Shown: positions 1-7,748 of the stretch, in pieces
Position numbering within the stretch: the first letter of the stretch is position 1
How the letters are laid out: every line of letters starts with the position of its first letter
The notes under the pieces: model-generated
Databases searched by the model: none
What the model was told of the DNA's origin: nothing
Seen by the model: only the letters and a program-made list of their open reading frames with translations
Translations under genes and position numbers: made by a program
From: an uncultured Prevotella sp.
Lineage (GTDB): Bacteria; Bacteroidota; Bacteroidia; Bacteroidales; Bacteroidaceae
DNA length: 53,786 nt
Direction of reading: 5' to 3'
Assembly: GCA_905236455.1 (NCBI GenBank)
Contig: CAJOPT010000107.1
Span: 1-53,786 of the forward strand

Positions 1-1
1 A

Positions 2-112
2 CAAGAAACACCTTCCTTTCTTCAGATGCAAGGCATACTGAAGGGAGAAGGCAATGAGGCAACAGACCGACAGATGTTGGACGAATACCTGCAAGAGAAA
101 TATAACGTATGA
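2..112 (+). CDS. C-terminal end of a type II antitoxin (partial)
   Basis: Only the last 36 codons are inside the window. They read in frame to a TGA and contain EATDRQMLDEYLQEKY, a tail I associate with small Bacteroidetes antitoxins of the DUF6364 kind. The stop overlaps the ATG of the following PIN-domain reading frame by four bases (ATGA), the usual layout of a translationally coupled antitoxin-toxin pair. The role as antitoxin is inferred from this tail and from the PIN neighbour. The N-terminal DNA-binding part is not visible, so the family is not certain. Confidence 0.55.
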   Translation, partial: QETPSFLQMQGILKGEGNEATDRQMLDEYLQEKYNV

Positions 113-559
113 CTATTTTCTGTGACACAAATATTGTGATGGAATTCCTACAGCAGCGAAAATATGCTGCCCAAGTAGGACAAATTCTTTCTAAGGCTTC
201 AAAGAGAGGCGACACTCTGTTCATCTCGTATGGCTCATTCTATAACCATCACCTACCTTACCGAACGTTATCTTAAAGAAGACAAAACTCTAACAAAAGA
301 GGAACGCATCGTACGTCTTCGCTATATTCTCAATGGTGTTTTGGGGATGTTTAGATTAGCAAACCAGCTACAAAGCTGTATTTATGATGGTGTCAACGAC
401 ACTCTCTTTGATGATTTGGAGGATAGCTATCAGGCACATGTGGCTAACGATTTAGGATGTGACATCCTTCTTACAATCAATGAGAAACATTATAAACAGT
501 TCACGAACAACACGTCAATGAAGGTAATAACTCCAGCTTCGTTAGTTGAGGAATATTAG
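109..559 (+). pseudogene. PIN-domain toxin (VapC-like), frameshifted
   Basis: The ATG at 109 opens a PIN-domain ribonuclease: MTIFCDTNIVMEFLQ carries the first conserved acidic residue of the fold. This frame runs through ISYGSFY and then fails at about 244, ending soon after. The rest of the domain, TITYLTERYL followed by DDLEDSYQAH and CDILLTINEKHY, continues in another frame to the stop at 559. Removing one A from the tataacc at 241-247 restores a single reading frame of about 150 codons, the normal size of the family. The gene overlaps the upstream antitoxin by four bases. Either the toxin is inactivated or there is a base-calling error. An ATG at 230 could make only the back half of the domain. 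Confidence 0.75.
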
Positions 560-720
560 ACATTGTGGAACGTAAACAGTATTTCTAAACTCCGAACACG
601 GATAACACGAATGTTTTTGTCCAGCAGATTTAGCAGATACTGCAGATTATTCTTAAACCACGAATCGCACGAATCTCACGAATGATTTTTTGTCACGCAG
701 ATCTCGCAGATCTCGCTGAT

Positions 721-770
721 TATCTGTGTCAATCTGTGTCAATCTGTGTCAATCTGTGTCAATCTGTGAG
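721..770. repeat. Tandem 10-bp repeat (aatctgtgtc)
   Basis: Five consecutive 10-bp units follow the pattern aatctgtgtc; the first differs at its first base and the last ends in gag. Just upstream, 600-720 contains further short repeated words: cacgaat several times and cgcagatct twice. The whole 560-806 gap shows no gene. The repeats lie directly before the phosphoglycosyl transferase gene. Confidence 0.85.
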
Positions 771-806
771 AGACTAAGAACTAAAAACTAAAAACAAAAA
801 ACCAAT

Positions 807-1490
807 ATGTACAAATATTTCTTTAAAAGATTCTTTGATTTTTGGATTGCGCTGATAGCACTGATATGCATCAGTCCACTGTTGCTGGTAGTAACAATAT
901 GGTTGCATTTCGCAAATAAGGATGCAGGGGGGGGGACTTCGTCGAAACAGGATGGCACCCAGGAAAAGTCCGTACGAGCAAGATTCGCTGCTTGGTTTGC
1001 ACCTGTTTTGTTCTTTCAGGAACGTCCGGGATTGCATGGGAAAATCTTCAAGGTTGTGAAATTCAAGACAATGACTGATGAAAAGGATGCAAACGGCGAA
1101 CTGTTACCAGACGAAGACCGCTTGACAAAAGTGGGTAACTTTGTCAGGTCTACGAGTATAGATGAGTTACCACAACTCTTTAATGTATTAAAGGGTGACA
1201 TGGCTCTCATAGGTCCAAGACCTCTGCTTGTGAAATACCTTCCATTATACTCCAAGGAGCAGATGCGACGCCATGAGGTGAGACCGGGTATCACCGGATG
1301 GGCACAATGCCATGGGCGTAACGAACTGTCATGGACAAAGAAGTTTCAGTATGATGTATGGTATGTCGATCATCTGTCATTCTTGACCGATCTCAAAGTG
1401 ATATGGTACACCATAAAAACCGTTGTCAAACGTGAAGGCATTTCCCATGAAGGAATGGCAACGATGGAGGCATTTAACGGAAACAACTGA
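807..1490 (+). CDS. PglC-like phosphoglycosyl transferase (bacterial sugar transferase)
   Basis: A 227-residue membrane protein of the bacterial sugar-transferase family. These enzymes move a sugar phosphate from a UDP-sugar onto undecaprenyl phosphate at the inner face of the cytoplasmic membrane and so start a glycan. The N-terminus has one hydrophobic segment (residues 10-33). FQERPGLHGK, FKTM, DELPQLFNVLKGDMALIGPRP and RPGITGWAQ are the family core. It lacks the large N-terminal membrane region of WcaJ-type enzymes, as PglC does. About 25 residues (DAGGGTSSKQDG to AAWFAPV) are inserted between the membrane segment and FFQERPG, where relatives I know are shorter. The insert contains a run of nine G (927-935) that could slip. 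PglD-, PglE- and PglF-like genes nearby suggest the substrate is a diacetamido sugar; that is inference. Confidence 0.88.
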   Translation: MYKYFFKRFFDFWIALIALICISPLLLVVTIWLHFANKDAGGGTSSKQDGTQEKSVRARFAAWFAPVLFFQERPGLHGKIFKVVKFKTMTDEKDANGELLPDEDRLTKVGNFVRSTSIDELPQLFNVLKGDMALIGPRPLLVKYLPLYSKEQMRRHEVRPGITGWAQCHGRNELSWTKKFQYDVWYVDHLSFLTDLKVIWYTIKTVVKREGISHEGMATMEAFNGNN

Positions 1491-1583
1491 GGTATCGCTG
1501 GTTGTTTAACATTTTTTATTCCGATTTATTCTACATTTATCATCTTTCAAACTAAATTTGCAAAAAGAAAAAATAGAATAGCC

Positions 1584-1796
1584 ATGTGTTCTATAACTGT
1601 AAAAGTGAATGAAGAAATTCTTCGAAGGGTAAATCCAAACCTTAATAGTACAGCTGCTATCAGCCAGTGGGTGCAACAGTTGGTTGACCTCCATACTCAG
1701 GAAATGACAGAATTTATTGACGATGAGTATATGGATATTGAGACAGCACGAAATATTGTTTTGGAAGCCGTAAGGGAAGAATATGCTCGTCCATGA
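1584..1796 (+). CDS. Small antitoxin-like protein of a toxin-antitoxin pair
   Basis: A 70-residue protein beginning MCSITVKVNEEILRRVNP, with an acidic C-terminal half. The size, the N-terminal strand followed by helices, and the four-base ATGA overlap with the RelE/ParE-like gene downstream fit a type II antitoxin. It would bind and neutralise the toxin and probably repress its own promoter. I do not recognise the family precisely, so the assignment rests mainly on context. Confidence 0.6.
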   Translation: MCSITVKVNEEILRRVNPNLNSTAAISQWVQQLVDLHTQEMTEFIDDEYMDIETARNIVLEAVREEYARP

Positions 1797-2092
1797 AAGA
1801 ATTCAAATACATAATTAGGAAACGTTGTGTGAATAAAATCGTCTCTTTTTATCGTAACGTTTCAAAGAAGTACAAGCATACATATTCACAAGGGCTTATG
1901 GAGAAGAATGTTCATGATGCATTCGACTCTATCAACCAAATCGAACAAACTCTCCAAAGACGCAAACCAAAAATTACAAGATGGTCTAACTATCACATGG
2001 CTAATACAGATAAATGGTATTTCGCATACTTTATCAAAGACGACACTATCCATATTGTTGATGCCTGCCATGCACAGAATATGCATGAATAG
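1793..2092 (+). CDS. RelE/ParE-like toxin candidate
   Basis: A 99-residue basic protein whose end, WYFAYFIKDDTIHIVDACHAQNMHE, resembles the last strands of the RelE/ParE fold, in which a conserved core sheet is followed by short C-terminal residues. The N-terminus (IIRKRCVNKIVSFYRNVSKKY) would form the helical hairpin of that fold. It overlaps the small upstream gene by four bases, so the two are translated together. If it is RelE-like it would cleave mRNA on the ribosome; if ParE-like it would act on gyrase. The sequence alone does not separate these. The pair stands between two glycan genes and is probably an accessory insertion. Confidence 0.6.
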   Translation: MKEFKYIIRKRCVNKIVSFYRNVSKKYKHTYSQGLMEKNVHDAFDSINQIEQTLQRRKPKITRWSNYHMANTDKWYFAYFIKDDTIHIVDACHAQNMHE

Positions 2093-2098
2093 AGAACT

Positions 2099-2686
2099 AT
2101 GATACTATACGGAGCAAGCGGACACGCAAAAGTGATACAAGACATCATCGAGGCACAAGGCAACAAGGTTTCATTGCTGATCGATGACAATTTGGAATTC
2201 AACGAATTTCGGGGTATCAAGGTGGTACATGATGTACCTGCGACTGACGAACCTATTATCATCTCTATAGGTAATAATAAAATCAGGAGGATGATTGCTG
2301 AGAAAATCGGACGTACCTTTGGAACAGCGATTCATCCTACAGCAGTTATTTCTTCATCAGCCGTTATTGGAGAAGGAACGGTTGTTATGCCCAATGTCGT
2401 CATACAAAGTGAAGGTCAGATAGGCAAGCACTGCATTATCAACACTGGAGTTATAGTTGAACATGAGAACAAGATTTGCGACTATGTACATCTATCTCCA
2501 CATGCCACGCTGTGTGGTAATGTAACCGTTGGCGAAGGTACATGGATAGGTGCTGGTACAACTATCATTCAAGGAATACATATCGGAGTAAACTGCATCG
2601 TTGGCGCAGGAAGTGTAGTTGTAAAGGACATTCCCGACAACTCAGTTGCATACGGTAATCCTTGTAGAGTAGTAAGACAATTGTAA
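2099..2686 (+). CDS. PglD/NeuD-like sugar O/N-acyltransferase
   Basis: A 195-residue acetyltransferase of the left-handed beta-helix class. The N-terminus MILYGASGHAKVIQDII is the Rossmann-like nucleotide-sugar binding part typical of PglD and NeuD. From about residue 80 the hexapeptide repeats begin (HPTAVISSSAVIGEGTVV), with the likely catalytic His in the VEHENKICDYVHLSPHA segment. It ends GNPCRVVRQL, as these enzymes do. In the PglFED pathway this enzyme acetylates the C4 amino group of the UDP-4-amino sugar from acetyl-CoA. The aminotransferase and dehydratase for the earlier steps are at 4443-5687 and 5814-7748. It starts six bases after the toxin-like gene. Confidence 0.85.
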   Translation: MILYGASGHAKVIQDIIEAQGNKVSLLIDDNLEFNEFRGIKVVHDVPATDEPIIISIGNNKIRRMIAEKIGRTFGTAIHPTAVISSSAVIGEGTVVMPNVVIQSEGQIGKHCIINTGVIVEHENKICDYVHLSPHATLCGNVTVGEGTWIGAGTTIIQGIHIGVNCIVGAGSVVVKDIPDNSVAYGNPCRVVRQL

Positions 2687-2733
2687 GATTTATCAGATAA
2701 CTAACTGACGTTCCAGTATATTTTTTTCGTATA

Positions 2734-2765
2734 TTTTGTGCGTTTATGGAATTTGACTATCTTTG
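2734..2765 (+). promoter_or_regulatory. Bacteroidales promoter for the AAA-ATPase-like gene
   Basis: TTTTG at 2734-2738 and TATCTTTG at 2758-2765 match the Bacteroidetes -33 and -7 boxes with 19 bp between them. The start of transcription would fall near 2772, so the gene has its own promoter and does not depend on the glycan genes upstream. Confidence 0.7.
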
Positions 2766-2780
2766 TAGCGCGATTATGCA

Positions 2781-4385
2781 ATGATAGAGGATATGACAGC
2801 AATGAACATGCGCAGATACCCTATTGGGGTTCAGACTTTTTCTGAGATAATCAGAGGAGAATTCATATATGTAGATAAGACTGATCTTATCTGGGATGTA
2901 ACTAAGGAAAGCAAATATGTTTTCCTGAGCCGACCACGCAGGTTTGGAAAATCGCTTCTGTCTTCCACATTGCGAGCCTATTTTGAGGGGCGAAAGGACT
3001 TGTTTGAAGGACTGAAGATCATGCAGTTGGAAAAGCAGTGGACTGAGTATCCGGTTATTCATGTAGATTTGAGCGTATGCAAAGGTATGGCTGATGGTAT
3101 GGAATTGCGACGTAAGATCATGCTACTGCTGAAACCATACGCCGAAAGCTATGGGGCTGATGATGACGAGACTACTCCAGGCGGCATGCTTGCGGGGGTG
3201 ATAAAACGAGCATGGCAAAAGACAGGCAGACAGACTGTGGTTATCATTGATGAGTATGATGCCCCACTGCTTGACGTGTTACATACGGATGAGGTGCTCT
3301 CAGAGATGCGGCAGGTGATGCAGGAGTTTTACTCACCACTAAAGGCAAGTGATCCATACCTGCGATTTTGCTTCATCACTGGTATCACGAAGTTTTCGCA
3401 ACTAAGTATCTTCTCGACCATCAACAACTTGAAGAATATAACGATGCTGCCAAAGTTTTCTGCAATCTGCGGCTTCACTGAGCAGGAGGTCAAGGAGGTC
3501 TTTGCTGAGGATATACGCAGTATGGCTGAGTATCAGGAATATTCGCCCGAGGAGATGTTCCAGAGAATAAAGGCACGTTATGACGGCTATCACTTCGCGT
3601 ACCGCTCGGAAGACATATACAACCCGTTTAGTCTGCTTAACGCTTTCGCCGACAAGGAACTGGATAACTACTGGTTTGCTACAGGTACACCATCATTCCT
3701 AATCAAACAGCTGCAGGACTTCCGTACAGACATCACGGCAATGGATGACATAGAGGTGCCCTCGTATGCATTCGACAAGCCAACGGAAGCTATAACCACA
3801 GCTCTTCCCTTGCTATATCAAAGCGGATACCTTACAATAAAGGGGTATGACAAGGAGTCGCAGCTTTACAAGCTCGCCATTCCCAATCAAGAGGTTCGCA
3901 CTGGATTTACAGAGGGACTGATGCCAACATATACAGGAATGGAAGGCTACGAAGTGCAGACTGGCTTTGCACTGAAGTTCTGGAGAGCGCTGAAAAAGGA
4001 CGATGTCGAACAGGCAATGCAGGAGTTGCAAACCTATCTTGAAGGTATTCCTTACGTGGAGGGATTCAAGAAAAAACTCGATAACGTGTCATCCGTTGAG
4101 GGATTTTATGAATATACGCTCTATCTGATATTCTCAATGCTCAATGTGTATGTCCGTACTCAGGTAAAATGCCGTGGAGGACGGATTGATATGGTGGTAC
4201 TGATGCCGACAACCACATACGTATTTGAGTTGAAGACAACGGGTACGGCACAAGAAGCCTTAGCGCAGATAGACGACCGTGGTTATGGCATCGCATACCA
4301 AACCGAAGGACGCAAGGTGGTAAAGGCAGGCATGCTATTCAACATAGAGAAACGCACATTGGAGGACTGGGCAATAGAAAGCTAA
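2781..4385 (+). CDS. AAA-ATPase-like / PD-(D/E)XK nuclease-family protein
   Basis: A 534-residue protein of a family abundant in Bacteroidales (AAA-ATPase-like domain followed by a DUF1703-type PD-(D/E)XK nuclease domain). The N-terminus has YPIGVQTFSEIIRG and YVDKT, then the family P-loop variant SRPRRFGKSLLSSTL, and VVIIDEYDAPL as the Walker B stretch. Near the C-terminus GGRIDMVVLMPTTTYVFELK supplies the D...ExK pattern of the nuclease fold. The cellular role of the family is not established; it is often found in accessory regions. The start at 2781 is the longest; ATGs at 2802 or 2808 (MNMRRYPIG) match relatives better and leave a more usual leader after the promoter. Its stop lies just before a strong terminator. 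Confidence 0.85.
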   Translation: MIEDMTAMNMRRYPIGVQTFSEIIRGEFIYVDKTDLIWDVTKESKYVFLSRPRRFGKSLLSSTLRAYFEGRKDLFEGLKIMQLEKQWTEYPVIHVDLSVCKGMADGMELRRKIMLLLKPYAESYGADDDETTPGGMLAGVIKRAWQKTGRQTVVIIDEYDAPLLDVLHTDEVLSEMRQVMQEFYSPLKASDPYLRFCFITGITKFSQLSIFSTINNLKNITMLPKFSAICGFTEQEVKEVFAEDIRSMAEYQEYSPEEMFQRIKARYDGYHFAYRSEDIYNPFSLLNAFADKELDNYWFATGTPSFLIKQLQDFRTDITAMDDIEVPSYAFDKPTEAITTALPLLYQSGYLTIKGYDKESQLYKLAIPNQEVRTGFTEGLMPTYTGMEGYEVQTGFALKFWRALKKDDVEQAMQELQTYLEGIPYVEGFKKKLDNVSSVEGFYEYTLYLIFSMLNVYVRTQVKCRGGRIDMVVLMPTTTYVFELKTTGTAQEALAQIDDRGYGIAYQTEGRKVVKAGMLFNIEKRTLEDWAIES

Positions 4386-4422
4386 AGCATAGAAACTTGT
4401 AAAAATCAATACAAAATGAATT

Positions 4423-4468
4423 AAAAATACGAGGGGCGGTTCTTATAAAACCGCCCCTCGTATTTTTT
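4423..4468. terminator. Bidirectional terminator overlapping the aminotransferase 3' end
   Basis: A perfect 19-bp inverted repeat (4423-4441 and 4449-4467) with a 7-base loop, A-rich on the left and T-rich on the right, so it can end transcription both ways. The right arm is also the coding sequence for the last residues of the minus-strand aminotransferase (EKIRGAVL), and its stop codon lies in the loop. Confidence 0.92.
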
Positions 4469-5687
4469 CTATAATGTATTGAACCTGCTCATCCGTGACC
4501 CATGGACCGCTGGGGAGGCACAGCCCTTTGTGGAAAAGGTCTTCACTGACACCATTAGTGTAGGCTGACGAATTCTTATAAACCGGTTGCTTATGCATAG
4601 GTTTCCATAGTGGTCTTGACTCAATATTAGCTGCGTCAAGCGCAAGACGTAATGCCTCGACATTTCTGTTTGGCTCGCAGGCAGTATGGATGTCACCGCC
4701 ACCATGGACAACACCAGCAGCACCACCTACGGCTCCTGTTATTGCTGTCTGGTATGCCTTTTCCTCACCTTTTATTCGGAGGTCCTTATCTAAGACGATT
4801 GTTGAGAGCCAATAGTTTGACTTATAGCGTCCGTCACAATCTGGTTCAGCATGGTAGGTTATACCATCAATATCCTTGAATGCTTTCTCGTATAGGCTGG
4901 CTATATGACGGTGATGAGCAATATGCTCGTTAAGGACAGTCATCTGCCCACGACCTATTCCGGCACAAATATTCGACAAGCGATAGTTATAGCCAATCTT
5001 CTCATGTTGATAATAAGGATATGCCTCGCGTGCTTGAGTGGCATAGAACAAAATACGTTTCTTTGACTCCTCATCCGGGCAGATCAGCGCGCCACCACCA
5101 GATGTGGTGATAATCTTATTGCCATTGAAACTAAGGACGCCATACTTGCCAAATGTTCCACATACCTGTCCATCATAGCGTGAGCCGAAGCCTTCCGCCG
5201 CATCTTCAACAACAGGAATATCATACTGGTTGGCAATCTCTATGATCTCATGAATCTTGGCAGGCATTCCATATAAATATACAGGGATGATAGCTTTTGG
5301 CTTTTTACCTGTTTTCGCAATGCGATCCTCAATGGCTACCTTTAATAGCTGAGGGTCCATGTTCCAAGTGTCAGGCTCTGAATCAATGAAGACCGGTGTG
5401 GCACCTTGATATGTAACAGGATGACTGCTGGCACAGAATGTGAAACTCTGGCAGATGACCTCATCGCCGAGGGTAACACCTAAGTCAACAAGTGCCAAGT
5501 GAACGGCTGATGTGCCGGAACATAATGCGACAACTTGCTTGTTCTCACCAACAAACTCACGTAAGTCATTCTCAAAGGCATTTACATTCGGTCCCAGCGG
5601 AACGACCCAGTTTGTGTCGAATGCTTCCTGAATGTATTTCATCTCGTTGCCACTCATGTGGGCAAGACAGAGGTAAATCTTATCCAT
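4443..5687 (-). CDS. PglE-like DegT/DnrJ/EryC1/StrS aminotransferase
   Basis: A 414-residue PLP-dependent aminotransferase of the sugar (DegT) family. It would transfer an amino group, usually from glutamate, to the 4-keto carbon of a UDP-6-deoxy-4-keto-sugar. CSGTSAVHLAL binds the cofactor phosphate, VEDAAEGFGSRY holds the ring-contacting Asp, and SFNGNKIITTSGGG contains the Schiff-base Lys. The C-terminal NIESRPLWKPMHKQPVY is close to PglE. Between KGEEKAYQTAI and IHTACEPNRN is an unusual Gly/Ala-rich insert (TGAVGGAAGVVHGGGD) that I do not expect in this family. It is transcribed toward the AAA-ATPase gene and away from the dehydratase at 5814, so the pathway genes are divergent rather than one operon. 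Confidence 0.9.
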   Translation of the reverse strand: MDKIYLCLAHMSGNEMKYIQEAFDTNWVVPLGPNVNAFENDLREFVGENKQVVALCSGTSAVHLALVDLGVTLGDEVICQSFTFCASSHPVTYQGATPVFIDSEPDTWNMDPQLLKVAIEDRIAKTGKKPKAIIPVYLYGMPAKIHEIIEIANQYDIPVVEDAAEGFGSRYDGQVCGTFGKYGVLSFNGNKIITTSGGGALICPDEESKKRILFYATQAREAYPYYQHEKIGYNYRLSNICAGIGRGQMTVLNEHIAHHRHIASLYEKAFKDIDGITYHAEPDCDGRYKSNYWLSTIVLDKDLRIKGEEKAYQTAITGAVGGAAGVVHGGGDIHTACEPNRNVEALRLALDAANIESRPLWKPMHKQPVYKNSSAYTNGVSEDLFHKGLCLPSGPWVTDEQVQYIIEKIRGAVL

Positions 5688-5713
5688 ATATTACTTATAA
5701 TACTTTTCTTCTG

Positions 5714-5721
5714 CAAAGGTA
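5714..5721 (-). promoter_or_regulatory. -7 box for the PglE-like gene
   Basis: On the minus strand this reads TACCTTTG, a match to TAnnTTTG, placed 26 bp before the start codon. No clear TTTG -33 box is seen at the expected distance. Confidence 0.5.
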
Positions 5722-5740
5722 ATAAATTTAAAGTAAAAAG

Positions 5741-5772
5741 TTTGTAAGTAAGATAATAAATGTTTATTTTTG
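5741..5772 (+). promoter_or_regulatory. Promoter for the PglF-like dehydratase gene
   Basis: TTTG at 5741-5744 and TATTTTTG at 5765-5772 are 20 bp apart. Transcription would begin near 5780, which puts the upstream ATG at 5760 outside the transcript and supports the ATG at 5814 as the true start. Confidence 0.7.
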
Positions 5773-5813
5773 CAGAAGAATTTGAGAATATTTCATTAAT
5801 AAGAGAGAATATA

Positions 5814-7748
5814 ATGAGATTCCTACGTAAGTTGTTAGACTGGTATTTCACCAAGAACGCACTGCCGTATTGGATGATATTGCTGGTTGATTTGTTGATA
5901 TGCTATATATCAGGTATACTTGTATTCTGGCTATATTACCGTGGTGCGGTGACGCTGGGTAACATTAGTCTGTTGTCAAGGACAATCCTCGTATACATGA
6001 TATTCAACCTGATAGGCTTCAAGGTATTCAGGACATATTCAGGGATAATACGTTATTCCTCCTTCGTAGACCTGCAACGGGTAGGCATGGCGATGGCTCT
6101 GTCGTGTGCTATTGCAGAGATTATTCACTACTTCTTGTTTTCCGTACATCAGCAATGGGGATTCGTACCTTTACAGGGCAGGCAGATCTTCCTAATGTAT
6201 GTTGTCGCTACAATCCTTATGTGGGCTATGCGTGTTCTTGTAAAGACACTATATGATGTCTCTTTCAGTTCTGAAAAAGGATTACGCACATTTATATATG
6301 GTGTCAAGGATGGGGGTATCGGTCTTGCTAAGAATATACGTAATGCGAAGCCTACTCGATTCTATCTAAAAGGCTTTATTACCCATGAACCTGGTTATGG
6401 TGGCAGAATACTTATGGGCGAGAAAGTATATGAGGCCGATGACAAGCTGGCAACAATACTTCAGCGTCAGGGTATCGAGGCGGTTTTGGTGTCTCCTGTG
6501 CAAAACGAGCATTTCCGTGAGGATGAGAAGTTGCAGACTTTATTGATAGAGAACGGCATTAAGATATTTATGTCCTCAAAGACGCGTGAGATAGACCCAG
6601 AGAACATTGATGCTATTGATGATGAACGATATAACTCCTCGGAATTGAAAGAGGTAAGTGTTGAGGACCTGTTACCACGTGAGCAGATAGATGTTGACAT
6701 GAACTCCATAGGCGAACTGCTACGTGGCAAAAAGATAATGATTACAGGCTCTGCAGGAAGTATCGGCAGTGAGATGGTTCGTCAGATTGCAATATATAAT
6801 CCAAAGGAGCTTATTCTGATAGACCAGGCAGAGACCCCGCAGCATGACATCCGTCTGATGATGCAGAAAGAGTGGCCAGACATTAAGGCTCAAGTTATCA
6901 TGGCTTCTATAGCGAATGCTGATCGAATGGAGGCGTTATTCAGTAATTACCGTCCAGACTATGTCTTCCATGCCGCTGCATATAAGCATGTGCCGATGAT
7001 GGAGGATAACCCAAGTGAGAGTGTATACAATAATGTATATGGTACTAAGGTTATAGCAGATTTGAGTGTGAAGTATGGTGTCAAGAAATTTGTGATGATC
7101 TCCACCGACAAAGCTGTTAATCCAACAAATGTAATGGGGTGCTCAAAGCGTATTTGTGAAATATATATCCAGTCGTTGAACAACGTTAAAAACGGGACAG
7201 GGAACACCCAGTTCGTGACCACACGATTTGGTAACGTGCTGGGTAGTAATGGTAGTGTCATACCGTTGTTTGAAAGGCAGATAAAGGCAGGCGGTCCGGT
7301 TACAGTTACAGATCCAAATATCATACGGTTCTTCATGCTTATACCAGAGGCGTGTAAGCTTGTCTTAGAGGCTGGTACGCACGGCAAGGGAGGTGAGATA
7401 TTTGTTTTCGACATGGGTAAGCCTGTACGTATCGCTGATTTGGCGAAGCGTATGATTCTTCTCAGTGGCGCAAAGGATGTGAAGATTGAGTATACAGGGC
7501 TTCGTGAAGGGGAGAAACTATATGAGGAAGTCTTGTCAAATGCAGAAGACACCCTTCCGAGCTTCCATGAGAAGATTCGTGTAGCTAAGGTTCGTGAATA
7601 CGACTATGGACAGGTCGTTGATGATATCAATGAGCTGATAGAAATATCACATACCTATGATGACATGAAAATTGTCGCAAAGATGAAAGAGATGGTGCCT
7701 GAGTATAAGTCTAATAACTCAAGATTCTCTGTATTGGACAAAGCATGA
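5814..7748 (+). CDS. PglF-like membrane-bound UDP-sugar 4,6-dehydratase
   Basis: Starting at MRFLRKLLDWYF the protein has 644 residues. The N-terminal part holds about four membrane segments (YWMILLVDLLICYISGILVFW and others, residues 20-140), then a nucleotide-binding-like linker, then a CapD/PglF short-chain dehydrogenase domain. ITGSAGSIGSEMV (about residue 309) binds NAD. STDKAVNPTNVMG (about 430-442) has Met where small soluble dehydratases have Tyr, a mark of the large PglF/WbpM class. It would remove water from UDP-GlcNAc to give the 4-keto-6-deoxy sugar used by the PglE-like enzyme. An in-frame ATG at 5760 adds 18 residues but lies before the predicted transcript start. The stop overlaps the next gene by four bases. 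Confidence 0.9.
   Translation: MRFLRKLLDWYFTKNALPYWMILLVDLLICYISGILVFWLYYRGAVTLGNISLLSRTILVYMIFNLIGFKVFRTYSGIIRYSSFVDLQRVGMAMALSCAIAEIIHYFLFSVHQQWGFVPLQGRQIFLMYVVATILMWAMRVLVKTLYDVSFSSEKGLRTFIYGVKDGGIGLAKNIRNAKPTRFYLKGFITHEPGYGGRILMGEKVYEADDKLATILQRQGIEAVLVSPVQNEHFREDEKLQTLLIENGIKIFMSSKTREIDPENIDAIDDERYNSSELKEVSVEDLLPREQIDVDMNSIGELLRGKKIMITGSAGSIGSEMVRQIAIYNPKELILIDQAETPQHDIRLMMQKEWPDIKAQVIMASIANADRMEALFSNYRPDYVFHAAAYKHVPMMEDNPSESVYNNVYGTKVIADLSVKYGVKKFVMISTDKAVNPTNVMGCSKRICEIYIQSLNNVKNGTGNTQFVTTRFGNVLGSNGSVIPLFERQIKAGGPVTVTDPNIIRFFMLIPEACKLVLEAGTHGKGGEIFVFDMGKPVRIADLAKRMILLSGAKDVKIEYTGLREGEKLYEEVLSNAEDTLPSFHEKIRVAKVREYDYGQVVDDINELIEISHTYDDMKIVAKMKEMVPEYKSNNSRFSVLDKA

Noticed and set aside
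721..770. CRISPR-like array
   Set aside because: Units are 10 bp without spacers, so this is a simple tandem repeat.
5760..5813. Extended N-terminus of the PglF-like protein from ATG 5760
   Set aside because: The -7 box at 5765-5772 lies over this start, so the codon would not be in the transcript.
6959..7552. Minus-strand open frame of 197 codons
   Set aside because: Antisense to the conserved dehydratase domain; composition is that of a shadow frame.
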